This document shows positions 1-5,323 of a stretch of 9,545 bases of DNA, one piece after another; positions within the stretch are counted from its first letter, which is position 1, and the number at the start of each line of letters is the position of its first letter. Made by a program: the position numbers and the translations under genes. The stretch lies in assembly GCA_900754805.1 (NCBI GenBank), contig CAAEEE010000089.1, positions 1 to 9,545 of the forward strand. The letters are read 5' to 3'. The notes under the pieces were generated by a model. The model made no database searches. It saw only the letters and a list, made by a program, of their open reading frames with translations, and was not told where the DNA came from. This DNA is from Clostridia bacterium. Lineage in GTDB: Bacteria; Bacillota; Clostridia; Peptostreptococcales; Anaerovoracaceae.

Positions 1-24
1 CTTACTATAACCTTTTCTTTGACA

Positions 25-60
25 GCGGCTTTTCCGGGAAAGCCGCCGTTTATGTTTTCA
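25..60 (+). terminator. Stem-loop, possible terminator of an upstream gene
   Basis: GCGGCTTT (25-32) pairs perfectly with AAAGCCGC (39-46) around a 6-base loop. A T-containing but interrupted tail (CGTTTATGTTTT) follows. It probably ends a gene lying left of the window, but the weak T-tract leaves open a role as a leader hairpin for the small ORF at 112. Confidence 0.45.
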
Positions 61-111
61 CTACAACTTGATAGCTGACAAATAAGCGGCGGCAACAGGA
101 GGATTGCCGCT

Positions 112-213
112 ATGTCAAACTCTATCTATACCCGGACTATCTCTGCATACGCAAAAAAATCCTGTATGCTCTTTGGGCGTGCTATGCCCTCCCCTGTGAA
201 TTATACGATGTAG
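112..213 (+). CDS. 33-residue small ORF, possible leader peptide
   Basis: This ORF begins ATG at 112 and ends TAG at 211-213. AGGAGGA lies just upstream at a workable distance, a better ribosome site than most chance ORFs have. The product begins MSNSIYTRTISAYAKKSCML. It has no transmembrane segment or known motif, and I do not recognise it. It sits between a hairpin (25-46) and a strong terminator (237-271), the layout of a leader peptide or attenuator. No gene under its control can be identified with certainty, but the sigma-like gene at 395 is the next one downstream. It may also be a remnant or a small standalone protein. Confidence 0.4.
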   Translation: MSNSIYTRTISAYAKKSCMLFGRAMPSPVNYTM

Positions 214-236
214 GAATTGCATACATCACATTCCGG

Positions 237-271
237 CGCTCGGTTGAACTATGTTCAGCCGGGCGTTTTTT
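237..271 (+). terminator. Rho-independent terminator
   Basis: A 13-bp stem (237-249 with 253-265, two G-T pairs) with a 3-base loop TAT is followed by six T residues (266-271). It closes the transcript carrying the 33-codon ORF and separates it from the sigma-like gene. Confidence 0.8.
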
Positions 272-299
272 GCATTTTTCTCAAAAAAATCTTCAAAAA

Positions 300-388
300 A
301 GGAGGTTTTGGCGAGCACGCGATAGGTCAGCACTTGTTGTACTGACGGAAAGGGAAAAAACCACCTACTCCCCCACGGAAAGGGGGTG
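300..388 (+). promoter_or_regulatory. Structured leader of the sigma-like gene with a masked ribosome site
   Basis: Three nested pairings are visible. AGGAGGTTTT (300-309) can pair with AAAACCACCT (357-366) with one mismatch. Inside it, GTCAGCAC pairs with GTACTGAC with one mismatch. CCCCC (370-374) can pair with GGGGG (382-386), which is part of the near-perfect ribosome site AAAGGGGGTGAT in front of ATG 395. The last stem would hide the ribosome site. No promoter with clear -35 and -10 boxes was found here, so transcription may come from further upstream. The regulatory role is inferred. Confidence 0.4.
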
Positions 389-394
389 ATAACG

Positions 395-823
395 ATGGCG
401 AATATCCCCCGTCAGAGCGTGCCGTACCGTTTCGACGCCTTTTGTAAAAAAGTGCTGCGGAATGAGGCCGTGAATTACTTGCTGCAACTGAAACAGCAGT
501 ATCAGCGGGAATTGTTGTTCAGCGATCTTTCGTACTCGGAGCTGCAAAGCCTCTGCTTTACGGAAGATTACCCCAGTGACAGCTTTACCTTTACGGCGCA
601 CGGCTGCGAGCTGCGGATTGACAATGAGCAAGTCGCGGAGGTCTTTGCGGAGCTGTCCCCGACAGAACAAAGCATCCTGATCTTGCGTTTCGTCATGGAT
701 ATGACGGATAAGGAGATCGGTGCCGTTTTGGGAATGTCCCGCTGCGCGGTGCAGCGGCGCAGGACAACGACGCTGGACAAGATGCGCGACAAGCTGAAAA
801 CGCTTCTGCCAAAAGGAGGTTAG
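395..823 (+). CDS. Sigma-70 region-4-like protein of a Tn916/Tn1549-type ICE (orf7-like)
   Basis: This 142-residue protein resembles the small sigma-factor-like regulators found next to xis/int in Tn916-family elements. Residues 87-134 form the recognisable part: LSPTEQSILILRF followed by a helix-turn-helix (MTDKEIGAVLGMSRCAVQRR), as in sigma region 4, which contacts the -35 box. No region 2 is visible, so it is not a full sigma factor. The N-terminal 80 residues are basic and amphipathic, without a recognised domain. ATG 395 is preferred over GTG 386 because AAAGGGGGTGAT lies directly before 395 at good spacing and overlaps the GTG. It is followed after 4 bases by an HTH gene, so the two are probably co-transcribed. 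The likely role is control of conjugation or excision genes, inferred from position and family. Confidence 0.8.
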   Translation: MANIPRQSVPYRFDAFCKKVLRNEAVNYLLQLKQQYQRELLFSDLSYSELQSLCFTEDYPSDSFTFTAHGCELRIDNEQVAEVFAELSPTEQSILILRFVMDMTDKEIGAVLGMSRCAVQRRRTTTLDKMRDKLKTLLPKGG

Positions 824-827
824 CACG

Positions 828-1076
828 ATGAATCAGGAAAACAACCGTTCTTATGATTGTGAGCTGCTTCCTCTTGCGGTGATCGAGGCCGCCCACGCCG
901 GTGATCCGTCCGCTATGGATCGGGTGCTGCGTCATTACGGCAGGTACATCAAAAAGCTCTGCACCCGCAAGCTCTATGATGACTGCGGACAAGAACACTA
1001 CTGCGTGGACGAGTACATGAAGCGTCATTTGGAAATCAAGCTCATAACCGCCATTGTCAACATGAAATTGGATTGA
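828..1076 (+). CDS. Conjugative-transposon helix-turn-helix protein (orf8-like)
   Basis: This 82-residue protein fits the short helix-turn-helix conjugative-transposon-like domain family that typically follows the sigma-like gene in Tn916-type elements. Residues 14-55 (LLPLAVIEAAHAGDPSAMDR onward) resemble the N-terminal helices of sigma region 2: acidic, with the pattern AAxxGDxxAmxxvLxhY. The C-terminal part is charged, and the protein ends after the IVNMKLD helix. The ribosome site AAAAGGAGG is at the usual distance from ATG 828. It begins 4 bases after the preceding stop, so translation is probably coupled. Together the two proteins may act like a split sigma factor, one carrying a region-2-like part and the other region 4. 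That idea is inference. Confidence 0.75.
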   Translation: MNQENNRSYDCELLPLAVIEAAHAGDPSAMDRVLRHYGRYIKKLCTRKLYDDCGQEHYCVDEYMKRHLEIKLITAIVNMKLD

Positions 1077-1081
1077 CTATA

Positions 1082-1497
1082 TCAGCTCCGGGCTGAAAGC
1101 GGCTTACCCCTTTCCCCGCGTTCTCCCGGAAATGACGAATGAACCTTGACAAAGAAAGCGACGCAAGATAACGGCGACGCAGTATAGGGCAAATCGGATA
1201 CGTTCCTTTTGCGCCGAGCCATGCGGCGGGTGCGCCACGACCCCTATTTAGGGCGAGCGACTAACACCGACGCCGCAAAGCGAGCTGGCAGCTTGCGGGC
1301 AACGACGCGCAGAATACATAATGATACTCCCTTACAGCCACAGTCCGAGCGTTCAAAGCGTCGCAGGCAATGGGTAGGGCTGCATGAGAACCATGCAGGG
1401 GTGAAACTCCCGTGAGGTTGCGCTATCAACCGTCCGATTAAAGCCCCATTTATGAACCAAGACCTTTTAGCCATTACCACGAAAGGGGGTTATCTCA
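1082..1497 (+). ncRNA. Structured stretch before xis: candidate RNA or long leader
   Basis: No convincing gene lies in these 400 bases; the open frames on both strands have no ribosome site. Stem-loops are frequent: TCAGC/GCTGA at 1082-1096; CGCCG/CGGCG at 1212-1228; CCCTA/TAGGG at 1242-1253; GCGAGC/GCTTGC at 1280-1296 with one G-T pair; CTGCATG/CATGCAG at 1380-1398 with loop AGAAC; and GGG/CCC at 1399-1411. A possible promoter, TTGACA (1146-1151) with a poor -10 17 bases later, precedes them. This could be a regulatory leader for xis/int or an independent structured RNA. A 5' fragment of a group II intron is a weaker option: GTGCG occurs at 1230, but no domain V or maturase gene is seen. I do not recognise a named RNA family. 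Confidence 0.4.
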
Positions 1498-1737
1498 TTG
1501 GCAAAAAAGGAAACATCAAATCCCACTGTGCCTGTGCTTCCCATGCTCAAAACGGTTGAGCAGATGAGCCGGATCAGCGGCATAGGGGAAAACAAGCTAC
1601 GCGAGCTGATGGACAGCGGCGAGCTTGAATATATACAAAACGGAAACCGCCGTTTGCTTGCCGACGCTGCTATTTGGGACTGGTATGAGAGGGCAAAGCG
1701 AAAGGTAGCTCCCCAAAACCAGGAGGGAGGTAAGTAG
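1498..1737 (+). CDS. xis: Excisionase (Tn916 Xis family), TTG start
   Basis: This is a 79-residue recombination directionality factor of the excisionase/MerR-like winged-helix type. It bends DNA at the element ends and shifts the adjacent integrase from integration to excision. The core at residues 22-66 (TVEQMSRISGIGENKLRELM, then the wing ending NGNRRLLADAAIWDWYE) carries the GENKLR motif seen in Tn916 Xis and the conserved NGNR turn. The start is TTG 1498, chosen because GAAAGGGGGT (1481-1490) is correctly placed and no ATG is available before the domain. A weak start codon fits the low dose expected for an excisionase. The stop is 2 bases before the integrase ATG, so the two are translationally linked. 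Confidence 0.88.
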   Translation: MAKKETSNPTVPVLPMLKTVEQMSRISGIGENKLRELMDSGELEYIQNGNRRLLADAAIWDWYERAKRKVAPQNQEGGK

Positions 1738-1739
1738 CT

Positions 1740-3041
1740 ATGGCGGTATCATCAAGAAAGGTTCAGAATAAGCGCGACAGCAACGGTGTTTTGACTGGAA
1801 AGGCAGGTACCGTCTATGACGTAAACATTAAATATACCGGGCAGGACGGGAAAAAGAAATCCTACGCAAAAAAGGGCTTTGCAACCAAAAAAGAAGCGAC
1901 GCAGCATGAAGCTGAAATGAAAGCAAAGCTCGCCAATCCTGTTTACAGCCCGGTCGTTGCTTCACAAGGCAAGCAGTCCGTCAAAGAGTATTTGGAGGAA
2001 TGGGTAGAAAACCACGGCAAGGCTAACTTACGTCCAAGCACCTTTGCGGGCTATAAGAGCCATATTCGCAATCATATTGTGCCATATATCGGTCATGTGC
2101 AGCTTAACCAACTGACCCCGGCGATGCTTGATAATATGTTTCAGCAGCTATTTGACAAGGGCTTATCCAATAGCACCGTTCGATACGCGCAGCGCATATT
2201 GAGCGTATCAATGGAACACGCCCGGAAGTACCGATACATTGAACATAACCCCGCCCGCGACATTATAACAAAGTTCGGTAAGCAAGCGAAAACGCCTGAT
2301 CCGTACACCATTGAGCAAATGCAGACCTTTATGAGCAATGTGATAGGTACGGAATGGGAAATGCCTGTTGTGCTTGCTGGAATGTATGGGCTTCGTATGA
2401 GTGAGATTATCGGATTGAGGACAACAAACATCGACCTTGAAAAAATGCAGTTTGGCGTTGTAGAGCAAATGCCCTTCAAAGTGCCGCCGGGGACAAAGAC
2501 CATTACGGAAATGGCACCGACAAAATCCAATGATCGTATTTTGCCGATTACCGAAGAAGCATTGCCGTATTTCCTGCGGCAATTTGATCTGATTGCGCGG
2601 CAAAAGGCTTTGACCGAGGCGGGCGGTGGGGTGTACTATGATAATAAGCTCTTTATTGCAAAGCCTGACGGTTCGCCGCAGCGCAGAGATAGAATGTCGG
2701 CAAACTTCGGACAGCTTATCCGACACCTTGAAATGCCGCATATCCGCTTCCACGATTTACGTCATACGGCAGCTACCAATATGCACCAACTGACGGGCGA
2801 CTTCTACACAGTTGGCGAGATTTTGGGGCATACATTAAAGGGCATTGGTATATCCCTTGGTATTTCCACAAACCTTGAAGCGGTAACGGCACAGTATGTT
2901 GATGTGCGGCTTGAAAGAAAACAAAGCGTACTGCAAACCTATCATAAAGCACTGCAACCGAAAACAACCGTTACAGGAAAAGAAGCAGGGCAAGAAACAT
3001 CGAAGAAAGCGAAAAAGAAAAGCAGCGAAATGGAGCTATAA
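1740..3041 (+). CDS. int: Tyrosine integrase of a Tn916/Tn1549-type ICE
   Basis: This site-specific recombinase of 433 residues inserts and excises the element. Residues 15-65 form the arm-binding AP2-like domain (VYDVNIKYTGQDGKKKSYAK). Residues 78-172 are the SAM-like core-binding domain. Residues 190-400 are catalytic: R219 in GLRMSEI, K262 as the likely beta-hairpin lysine, H338 and R341 in FHDLRH, H364 in LGH, and the nucleophile Y386 in TAQYVDV. H364 and Y386 are 22 residues apart, against about 10 in common family members, because of a KGIGISLGIS-type insertion. The lysine-rich tail (408-430) is probably flexible. The ribosome site AGGAGGGAGG lies within the end of xis. The likely target is the tRNA-Ser gene immediately downstream. 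All catalytic residues are present, so it is probably active. Confidence 0.95.
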   Translation: MAVSSRKVQNKRDSNGVLTGKAGTVYDVNIKYTGQDGKKKSYAKKGFATKKEATQHEAEMKAKLANPVYSPVVASQGKQSVKEYLEEWVENHGKANLRPSTFAGYKSHIRNHIVPYIGHVQLNQLTPAMLDNMFQQLFDKGLSNSTVRYAQRILSVSMEHARKYRYIEHNPARDIITKFGKQAKTPDPYTIEQMQTFMSNVIGTEWEMPVVLAGMYGLRMSEIIGLRTTNIDLEKMQFGVVEQMPFKVPPGTKTITEMAPTKSNDRILPITEEALPYFLRQFDLIARQKALTEAGGGVYYDNKLFIAKPDGSPQRRDRMSANFGQLIRHLEMPHIRFHDLRHTAATNMHQLTGDFYTVGEILGHTLKGIGISLGISTNLEAVTAQYVDVRLERKQSVLQTYHKALQPKTTVTGKEAGQETSKKAKKKSSEMEL

Positions 3042-3064
3042 CGGCAATATCTTTTTATAGCTCC
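3032..3064 (+). repeat. Inverted repeat spanning the int stop codon
   Basis: GGAGCTATAA (3032-3041, including the int stop) pairs perfectly with TTATAGCTCC (3055-3064) around a 13-base loop. No strong T-tract follows, so it is a weak terminator at best. It might instead be a protein-binding site or an mRNA-stabilising hairpin. Confidence 0.5.
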
Positions 3065-3094
3065 GCGCTACTTTTCATAGCTTTTTAGCAGTTC

Positions 3095-3191
3095 CGGGCA
3101 CCATTGGGGCACCACAGTATACATCTTTTTTGTATAGTGTGTATGATGTGGAATGAGCCGGGCACCACAAAGCGGGGCACCAGGGGCACCA
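3095..3191 (+). repeat. Five direct repeats (G/C)GGGCACCA, probable integrase arm sites
   Basis: Copies start at 3095, 3106, 3159, 3174 and 3183, all in the same direction, with the last two back to back. They lie between int and the tRNA junction, where tyrosine integrases of the Tn916 and lambda type have arm-type sites bound by their N-terminal domain. The two clusters (3095-3114 and 3159-3191) are separated by an AT-rich spacer holding near-palindromes (GTATAC, TGTATA) that might bind Xis. The function is inferred from position and repeat structure. Spacing is irregular and the units are too short for CRISPR. Confidence 0.6.
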
Positions 3192-3230
3192 TTTGAATTG
3201 TTTTCCCCAAAATAGATGCTGCCCGAACAA

Positions 3231-3268
3231 AAGAAAAAGCCTTGAAAACATAGAATTTTCAAGGCTTT
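3231..3268 (-). terminator. Terminator of tRNA-Ser
   Basis: A perfect 13-bp stem (3236-3248 with 3256-3268) has a 7-base loop and, on the minus strand, a run of U residues from 3238 down to 3234. It begins 3 bases beyond the tRNA CCA end. It lies on the element side of the junction, so the element supplies both tRNA and terminator. Confidence 0.85.
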
Positions 3269-3270
3269 GA

Positions 3271-3359
3271 TGGCGGAAGCGGTGGGATTCGAACCCACGT
3301 GCCCTTGCGGACAACTGCATTTCGAGTGCAGCTCGTTACAACCACTTCGATACGCTTCC
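3271..3359 (-). tRNA. tRNA-Ser(CGA), complete, probably carried by the element
   Basis: Read on the minus strand, this 89-base gene has an acceptor stem GGAAGCG/CGCTTCC, discriminator G and an encoded CCA (3273-3271). The anticodon stem CTGCA/TGCAG holds loop CTCGAAA, giving anticodon CGA for the UCG codon. The long variable arm (TGTCC GCAA GGGCA) marks it as class II serine, and the T arm is GTGGG/CCCAC with TTCGAAT. It is preceded on its own strand by a broken copy of its first 41 bases and followed by a strong terminator. No promoter lies directly in front, so it is probably read through from the promoter at 3494-3522 and freed by RNase P. It looks intact and functional. Confidence 0.95.
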
Positions 3360-3395
3360 ATGTATAAATATTCACTTTTGGGGACTAATCACATG

Positions 3396-3406
3396 ATTTC
3401 GAGTGC
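3396..3406. other. Attachment-site core (ATTTCGAGTGC), right junction of the ICE
   Basis: This 11-base anticodon-loop sequence occurs here at the end of the broken tRNA and again inside the intact tRNA (3319-3329). Tyrosine integrases commonly cross over in tRNA anticodon loops. Sequence to the right is host-like tRNA and promoter; sequence to the left is foreign. The far end of the element is outside the window, so the exact core length cannot be fixed. Confidence 0.55.
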
Positions 3407-3436
3407 GGCTCGTTATGACCACTTCGATACGCTTCC
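3396..3436 (-). pseudogene. Broken 5' half of tRNA-Ser(CGA), element-host junction
   Basis: These 41 bases match the first 41 bases of the complete tRNA gene (3319-3359) at 38 positions. They cover acceptor 5' strand, D arm, anticodon stem 5' strand and anticodon loop. Similarity stops just after CTCGAAAT; the sequence then continues TCATGTGATTAG, which cannot complete the anticodon stem. Its stem strand is CCGCA, whereas the complete gene has CTGCA. The promoter in front of it is intact. This is best read as the host gene cut by ICE insertion at the anticodon loop, with the crossover in or near TTTCGAG. Confidence 0.8.
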
Positions 3437-3493
3437 TTATTCTTTACTCTATAAAGTTGCCGTGCCGGGCAGTATTCCGCCGACACCTTGAAA

Positions 3494-3522
3494 AGTATAC
3501 CACAAATCTGCCCGCGGTTCAA
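3494..3522 (-). promoter_or_regulatory. SigA-type promoter of the tRNA-Ser locus
   Basis: On the minus strand, TTGAAC (3522-3517) and TATACT (3499-3494) are 17 bases apart, a near-consensus promoter. Transcription would start near 3487, pass about 50 bases of leader, then the broken tRNA half, then the intact tRNA. It is the only clear promoter for that tRNA. Confidence 0.8.
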
Positions 3523-3579
3523 GCAAAACTCATCGAAAAAATCCGTGAAAAAAACTTGAAATTTTTTTTAAAAAAAGTA

Positions 3580-3608
3580 TTGACAGTCTATCACTTTTAT
3601 AGTATAGT
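3580..3608 (+). promoter_or_regulatory. SigA-type promoter of the DUF3793 gene
   Basis: TTGACA (3580-3585) and TATAGT (3603-3608) are separated by 17 bases. The predicted start is near 3615, about 205 bases before ATG 3820. Iron-box-like motifs sit at the start point and downstream. Confidence 0.85.
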
Positions 3609-3704
3609 TGGCATACGCTAACCGAAGGCAATATAAAAAGTTTTAGCCACACTTTTTCTCGGTTAGCAGTATTTAAGCCATCGGGTTAGCTTAGGCTAAC
3701 CTTA
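3608..3704 (+). promoter_or_regulatory. DtxR/IdeR-like iron boxes (cluster)
   Basis: TTAGCTTAGGCTAACCTTA (3686-3704) matches the established DtxR/IdeR consensus TTAGGTTAGSCTAACCTAA at 17 of 19 positions. A second, weaker match (14 of 19) lies at 3608-3626 across the predicted start point, where a bound repressor would block the promoter. Its half GCTAACCGA (3618-3626) is also a perfect inverted partner of TCGGTTAGC (3659-3667). The best box is itself a 7-bp hairpin with loop TTAG. Control by a metal-sensing DtxR-family repressor is inferred. Confidence 0.65.
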
Positions 3705-3761
3705 TGTAATCTCATTTTGTGCCACTTAAAAAATTTTGATTGTCATCATTATTTGGTCTGA

Positions 3762-3784
3762 GGCGGGCACACCCATTGCCCGCC
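3762..3784 (+). repeat. Strong hairpin in the DUF3793 leader
   Basis: GGCGGGCA (3762-3769) pairs perfectly with TGCCCGCC (3777-3784) around a 7-base loop. No T-tract follows, so it is not a standard terminator. It lies about 20 bases before the ribosome site and may affect mRNA stability or translation. Confidence 0.5.
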
Positions 3785-3819
3785 CATTACAGACTCCCAC
3801 ATCTACGGAGGAACCCCAA

Positions 3820-4380
3820 ATGGAACGTTATCTGATTGAACATTGCTCACCGACATTGGCATCGCTTAAGACAGCCAATCTTTTTAATTATACATTTTGT
3901 TCGGAAGACGAACTCCAAAATCACTTGAAAACGCTGACATCCACGCTTGAGCCAAAGGGAGTCAGCATTACCATACTAAGAAAAAGAGCCCAAAGCGCTC
4001 TCGTCTATGTCTATAGAGAGAAAAAACTCCGGGCTGATTTAAATCATCCAAATGCATGTAAGATTTTGCGGAGAAACGGTTATACCGAGACTTCCGTTGA
4101 CGCTGCGCTTATGCATCTGAAAGAGCGCTTCGCAAGCTGCGCCTGCAGCAAAGAGTTTCCGCATGAAATCGGTCTGTTTTTAGGCTATCCGCCTGCCGAC
4201 GTTGCGGGCTACATTCTGAACAGTGGGAAAAACTGCAAATGCTGCGGCTGCTGGAAGGTTTACTGCAACGAATGTGAGGCACTGAAAGCCTTCGCAAAAT
4301 TCGCAAAATGCAAGGAAGTCTACAAGTCCATGTTTTTCCGGAAGGGCAAAACGCTTCACCAGCTCACGATTGCGGTTTAG
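3820..4380 (+). CDS. DUF3793 family protein, probably iron-regulated
   Basis: This 186-residue soluble protein of unknown biochemical function matches the DUF3793 family of anaerobic Firmicutes. Recognisable segments are HCSPTLASLKTANLF (residues 8-22), FPHEIGLFLGYPPADVAGYI (113-132) and CCGCWKVYC (141-149). It has eleven cysteines, including CKCCGC, unusual for a cytosolic protein of this size and suggestive of metal or redox chemistry. ATG 3820 is chosen over the upstream ATT/ATG-less extension because GGAGGA (3807-3812) is 7 bases before it. From family knowledge, such genes are often found near flavodoxin and ferrous-iron transport genes. That fits the DtxR-like boxes here, although no such genes are in this window. 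It forms a single-gene unit ending at the terminator at 4428. Confidence 0.88.
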   Translation: MERYLIEHCSPTLASLKTANLFNYTFCSEDELQNHLKTLTSTLEPKGVSITILRKRAQSALVYVYREKKLRADLNHPNACKILRRNGYTETSVDAALMHLKERFASCACSKEFPHEIGLFLGYPPADVAGYILNSGKNCKCCGCWKVYCNECEALKAFAKFAKCKEVYKSMFFRKGKTLHQLTIAV

Positions 4381-4427
4381 CGGCGATTTTCGTCCGTCCT
4401 GCCACAGTCCTTTCACTTCGCAAACTC

Positions 4428-4456
4428 CGCGCGGTCTGCAAAAGCCGCGCGTTTTT
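4428..4456 (+). terminator. Terminator of the DUF3793 gene
   Basis: CGCGCGG (4428-4434) pairs with CCGCGCG (4445-4451) and is followed by TTTTT (4452-4456). The T-tract overlaps the stop codon of the converging racemase-like gene, so the two genes are packed tail to tail. Confidence 0.85.
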
Positions 4457-5276
4457 ATATTTCTACCGTCACTTCCTCCGTCTCGTCGATTTCCACAGGT
4501 CCTTCTATGTATACCGTCTGAACTTTGCCATCCCGAACCTCGACCGAGGCGTTTATTGTGCCTGCGGGCTGCGGGAAGGAAAACGTATAGTCGCCGTCCT
4601 CTTTTTCCGAGCCGAGTGCGATTGCGCATGCAGCCGTTCCGCTCGCGCAGGAGCCCTCGAAATAGGTGCTGTCCACATCCTTCACATAAACTACCGGATC
4701 CAGAGCCCCGGTCTTCACATCGCAGAACATCGCTCCGAGTGCCGGAGGATTTAACTGCTTATAGATAAATCGTCTGATACGTCTGAAGTTGTCTTCATTG
4801 GCAGGAAGATCCGGTACGATAAGATGCAGAATTCCGCCGAAGTCAACTGCCTTGACGTTCATATTAAAGTCGAAAATCCCCGAAAGGTCAAATCGTTTCA
4901 TATCGATATACGCAGGCATCGTCACCCTCGTATAGTTTGTCTCGGTATTCACCTCAACGGTTAAAATTTCATCGACGCCGCTGACATCGACGTATACCTT
5001 GCCTTCGCCCTTGATTCCCATCTCTTTTGCGAGCATCAGCCCAAAGGTCCGGGTTGCATTGCCGCAGAACTCCAGTCCGCACATTTCCATCCTGCCCTCT
5101 GCGCGTCCGCATTCAGGCACTTCTAAAATGAACGCGACCTGTTCTGCTTCATACTTTTCCATCGCTAAAAGCTGCTCGGCAACCTTCGCATAGTCCGCCC
5201 GCTTCACCTTGTCATGCACGAAAATTGTTTTGTTTCCCGCGGGATTTGCCACGGTTATTTTAATGTTCTTTTTCAT
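4455..5276 (-). CDS. DapF-fold amino-acid racemase-like protein (resembles histidine racemase CntK)
   Basis: This 273-residue protein has the length and two-lobed layout of diaminopimelate epimerase-type, cofactor-independent racemases. The two catalytic cysteines are present: C71 in FCGNATR and C210 in EGSCASGTAACA, near each domain junction. The first motif lacks the usual NADGSxAxMCGNG run of true DapF and reads GRMEMCGLEFCGNATR instead. The substrate may therefore not be diaminopimelate. In staphylococci a relative, CntK, racemises histidine for the metallophore staphylopine and uses cysteines at very similar positions. No CntL/CntM-type genes are nearby, so metallophore synthesis is not supported here. 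It lies 47 bases after a secreted-protein gene on the same strand, probably in one transcript. The ribosome site is weak (AGGTAA). The racemase fold is firm; the substrate is unknown. Confidence 0.8.
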   Translation of the reverse strand: MKKNIKITVANPAGNKTIFVHDKVKRADYAKVAEQLLAMEKYEAEQVAFILEVPECGRAEGRMEMCGLEFCGNATRTFGLMLAKEMGIKGEGKVYVDVSGVDEILTVEVNTETNYTRVTMPAYIDMKRFDLSGIFDFNMNVKAVDFGGILHLIVPDLPANEDNFRRIRRFIYKQLNPPALGAMFCDVKTGALDPVVYVKDVDSTYFEGSCASGTAACAIALGSEKEDGDYTFSFPQPAGTINASVEVRDGKVQTVYIEGPVEIDETEEVTVEI

Positions 5277-5323
5277 CGTCTATTACCTGTTTATCCCTGA
5301 AAGTCCTGAATGATTTTTCAAAA

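Noticed and set aside
1209..1415. 68-residue plus-strand ORF and its minus-strand partner at 1244-1480
   Set aside because: There is no ribosome site, composition is arginine-rich and low in complexity, and both overlap the hairpins of the structured region.
1230..1430. Group II intron beginning GTGCG
   Set aside because: No domain V consensus, no maturase ORF and no defined 3' end were found. Kept only as an alternative for the structured region.
3095..3191. CRISPR array
   Set aside because: Repeat units are only 8-9 bases, spacing is irregular and there are no cas genes.
3267..3491. Plus-strand ORF beginning MMAEAVGFEPTCPCG
   Set aside because: It is the antisense translation of the tRNA-Ser gene and its broken copy. 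The MAEAVGFEPTCP pattern is a well-known false protein arising from tRNA genes.
4428..4456. Bidirectional use of this terminator for the racemase-like gene
   Set aside because: On the minus strand the hairpin follows the stop codon but no U-tract comes after it, so only the plus-strand role is supported.
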